From: Echinometra lucunter
Taxonomy: Eukaryota; Echinodermata; Echinoidea; Camarodonta; Echinometridae
Direction: 5' to 3'
Assembly: GCA_029962745.1 (NCBI GenBank)
Contig: CM057152.1
Location: forward strand, 20,514,810-20,578,809
Length of the DNA stretch: 64,000 bases
Shown here piece by piece: positions 62,277-64,000 of this stretch (position 1 is the stretch's first letter; each line of letters opens with the position of its first letter). The notes beneath the pieces were generated by a model. The model searched no databases. It was not told the DNA's origin and saw only the letters and a list, made by a program, of their open reading frames with translations. The position numbers and the translations under genes are program-made.

Positions 62277-63049
62277 TAATTCATGAGATTAAAAAATGAG
62301 AGTTATTTCTTCGCGTGATATGATAACATTTTGACATGCAATGTTTTCCCAGAAGTAGATCATAGTGTCCATGCTGTGCTTACCGCTGAGCGTGTGTAGC
62401 CATCATGCTAAGACACAATGTCAAACACCTGCGAGTTGACGTCAATCATACTAAAATGGCAATTAAAAACTGTATCAAACAGAACACACTATTTAAAACA
62501 ATGACAGACCGATTAGGTCACGTACTAAGAACAGCGGAACATTTTGCAGAGAGGGCTAATTATTGTTTTATTGACGATGTGTTTTACTGAGGAATGTAAA
62601 GTAGCATTAGTGTGATCGTTACTGATATGGAGGGGCGTTCTGGAACTGAAACTCGGTTTGGGAAATTTCCTGCGACCTGTCCTCAGACCAAAAAATCGGC
62701 AGGCACTCGAGCCAAAATATCAAGCTGCCGCGCCCACGGGGAACCCCCCCCCCCCTCCCCGTGAGGAATATAGCGACACATTAAAGTCGATTTGTGATGT
62801 TACGACTATCAAAGCTTTAACAAAATGTAACCAGTCTCCCATAAACAATAATGTTACTTTTACTGAAACTGAAGAAAGTAAGTCATATTAAGATGTAGTT
62901 ATTTGCTATTGGTTTTAAGTCCAACCAACTCACTACCTTCTGTAACTCGATTACTTTTGCAAACTTACTATGACTTTTGTTATTTTGTTATTTGGTAACA
63001 TTTTACAATGCAAAATAAAATGCCACCTTTTATCCCTTTCTCAGTTTCA

Positions 63050-63240
63050 TCCTCATTTTAACTTCATGAGAATGAGACCCTAGGGGGAAAAAATCAATTT
63101 TAATGAAAAGAGAAGATAGAGTGAAGTAATTTTTAAAACAGTTCCATCAAAAACGGTTACGAAGTGAGAAAGTTATGAAAGTTTGAAAAGTCTCAATTTA
63201 CTTTCTGTGGCGATCCTCAGATTGGCAATGTTGCTTCAAA
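63050..63240 (-). repeat. Dispersed repeat, inverse copy of 13,455
   Basis: Contains GAGAAAGTTATGAAAGTTTG and CTCAGATTGGCAATGTTGCT, the reverse complement of the 13.5-kb copy. Confidence 0.65.
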
Positions 63241-63455
63241 ATTGCAGGTTTAGAAGGACAACTCTCAATATGTTTTGTAAAAAAATATATATATACATTT
63301 TCTCCATTATCTCTAAAGATGCTGCTTGTATCTTTGTGAACTCAAGATATGTTGTGTCAAATACATTTTCCCATGATATATCTTGATCTAAGAAGGAGAA
63401 ATGTTGCACCTTCAGATATAATGGAGAAAATAACATGAAATTTTTGCAAGCCTGT

Positions 63456-63716
63456 AGGTTGGGGTAAAGGTCAAATCGGCTTCAAATCGTATCCGATCGC
63501 AAGATTGCGATGACGTCACTACGATTCGGAATTGGCTTCGGTTTTATACCTACAAGGAGGCTCGCAATAGCCAGGAATTTCAACTTTGGTATTGAAACGA
63601 CTATTTAGAGCTTTGGTCAGTATGATTTTCCATGTTTTAATGTTGATATCAAATACTATAACATTATTTTCCAAAACTGGATCGCAGACAGATCTTGTAA
63701 TGTGCGGCGGGCTTAA
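63456..63716. repeat. Truncated copy of the TA-flanked MITE of intron 7
   Basis: Shares GGTCAAATCGGCTTCAAATC, GATCGCAAGATTGC and the right end GTGCGGCGGGCTT. The left end is missing. Confidence 0.7.
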
Positions 63717-63887
63717 CATAATACTGCATTTGTGTACATTATAAACATATTTTTATTGTTTAAGAAGGATATAAATGTGAATTTCAAATATTGCTTAGTG
63801 CAAACAAAACTGCAACATTCGGTTTCCTAATTAATTTGCTTTGTTTAGCAATATTAGAGTTTCTGTTTTTTAAATATCAATTTTCAG

Positions 63888-64000
63888 AGAGATGCTCAGT
63901 GGGAACGACTACAATCAGAAGATGAGCATTAAATCTTCATCACTGAAAACGTTTGAGTGGGGGCTGTCGACCAAAAATACTTCGCTTATTATTCGCTATC
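63888..64000 (+). CDS. Possible partial exon running off the right edge
   Basis: A good acceptor (aaatatcaattttcag) is followed by 37 open codons to the window end in one phase, beginning EMLSGNDYNQKMSIKSSS. The composition looks coding. A second phase stops after 14 codons. No upstream exon or family recognised. Confidence 0.25.

Overview
The window looks like nuclear DNA of a marine deuterostome invertebrate, most likely a sea urchin or another echinoderm. It is AT-rich, with GT-AG introns of about 0.3 to 5 kb, many microsatellites, and dozens of short fold-back (MITE-like) repeats, including several 'GGGCCC...TTTCATAAAACTTGTTAT' elements. The organism call is an inference from gene structure and repeat style; no search was run.

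Two genes can be supported. The main one fills 12.2-47.7 kb on the plus strand. It is a complete 22-exon gene for the NimA-related kinase NEK9 (Nercc1). All splice phases close, giving a 970-residue protein, against about 979 in human as recalled. The order is protein kinase domain, RCC1 propeller, acidic/serine-rich linker, and a C-terminal coiled coil. The second gene lies head-to-head on the minus strand, from 9.25 kb down to about 0.6 kb. I assemble it from splice sites as a novel secreted protein: a signal-peptide exon, three helical exons, then four microexons of 13, 23, 13 and 15 bp that each carry one cysteine, and a tentative last exon. I recognise no family for it.

Layout: 0.6-9.25 kb is the microexon gene, with GAA and CCGA microsatellites in its introns. 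9.25-12.2 kb is the divergent intergenic space. 12.2-47.7 kb is NEK9, whose introns hold a long-armed hairpin (intron 1), TTAA-flanked elements, a nested insertion (intron 11), a hAT element with an 8-bp target duplication (intron 16), two inverted piggyBac-like MITEs tightly flanking exon 21, and a 56-bp minisatellite before the last exon. 47.7-63.9 kb is NEK9 3' UTR and intergenic DNA, with a palindromic element, a tRNA-derived SINE, a Harbinger-type element and purine-rich low-complexity tracts. A possible exon of another gene starts at 63,888 and runs off the edge.

No rRNA, CRISPR array or free-standing tRNA was seen. No viral gene was recognised.
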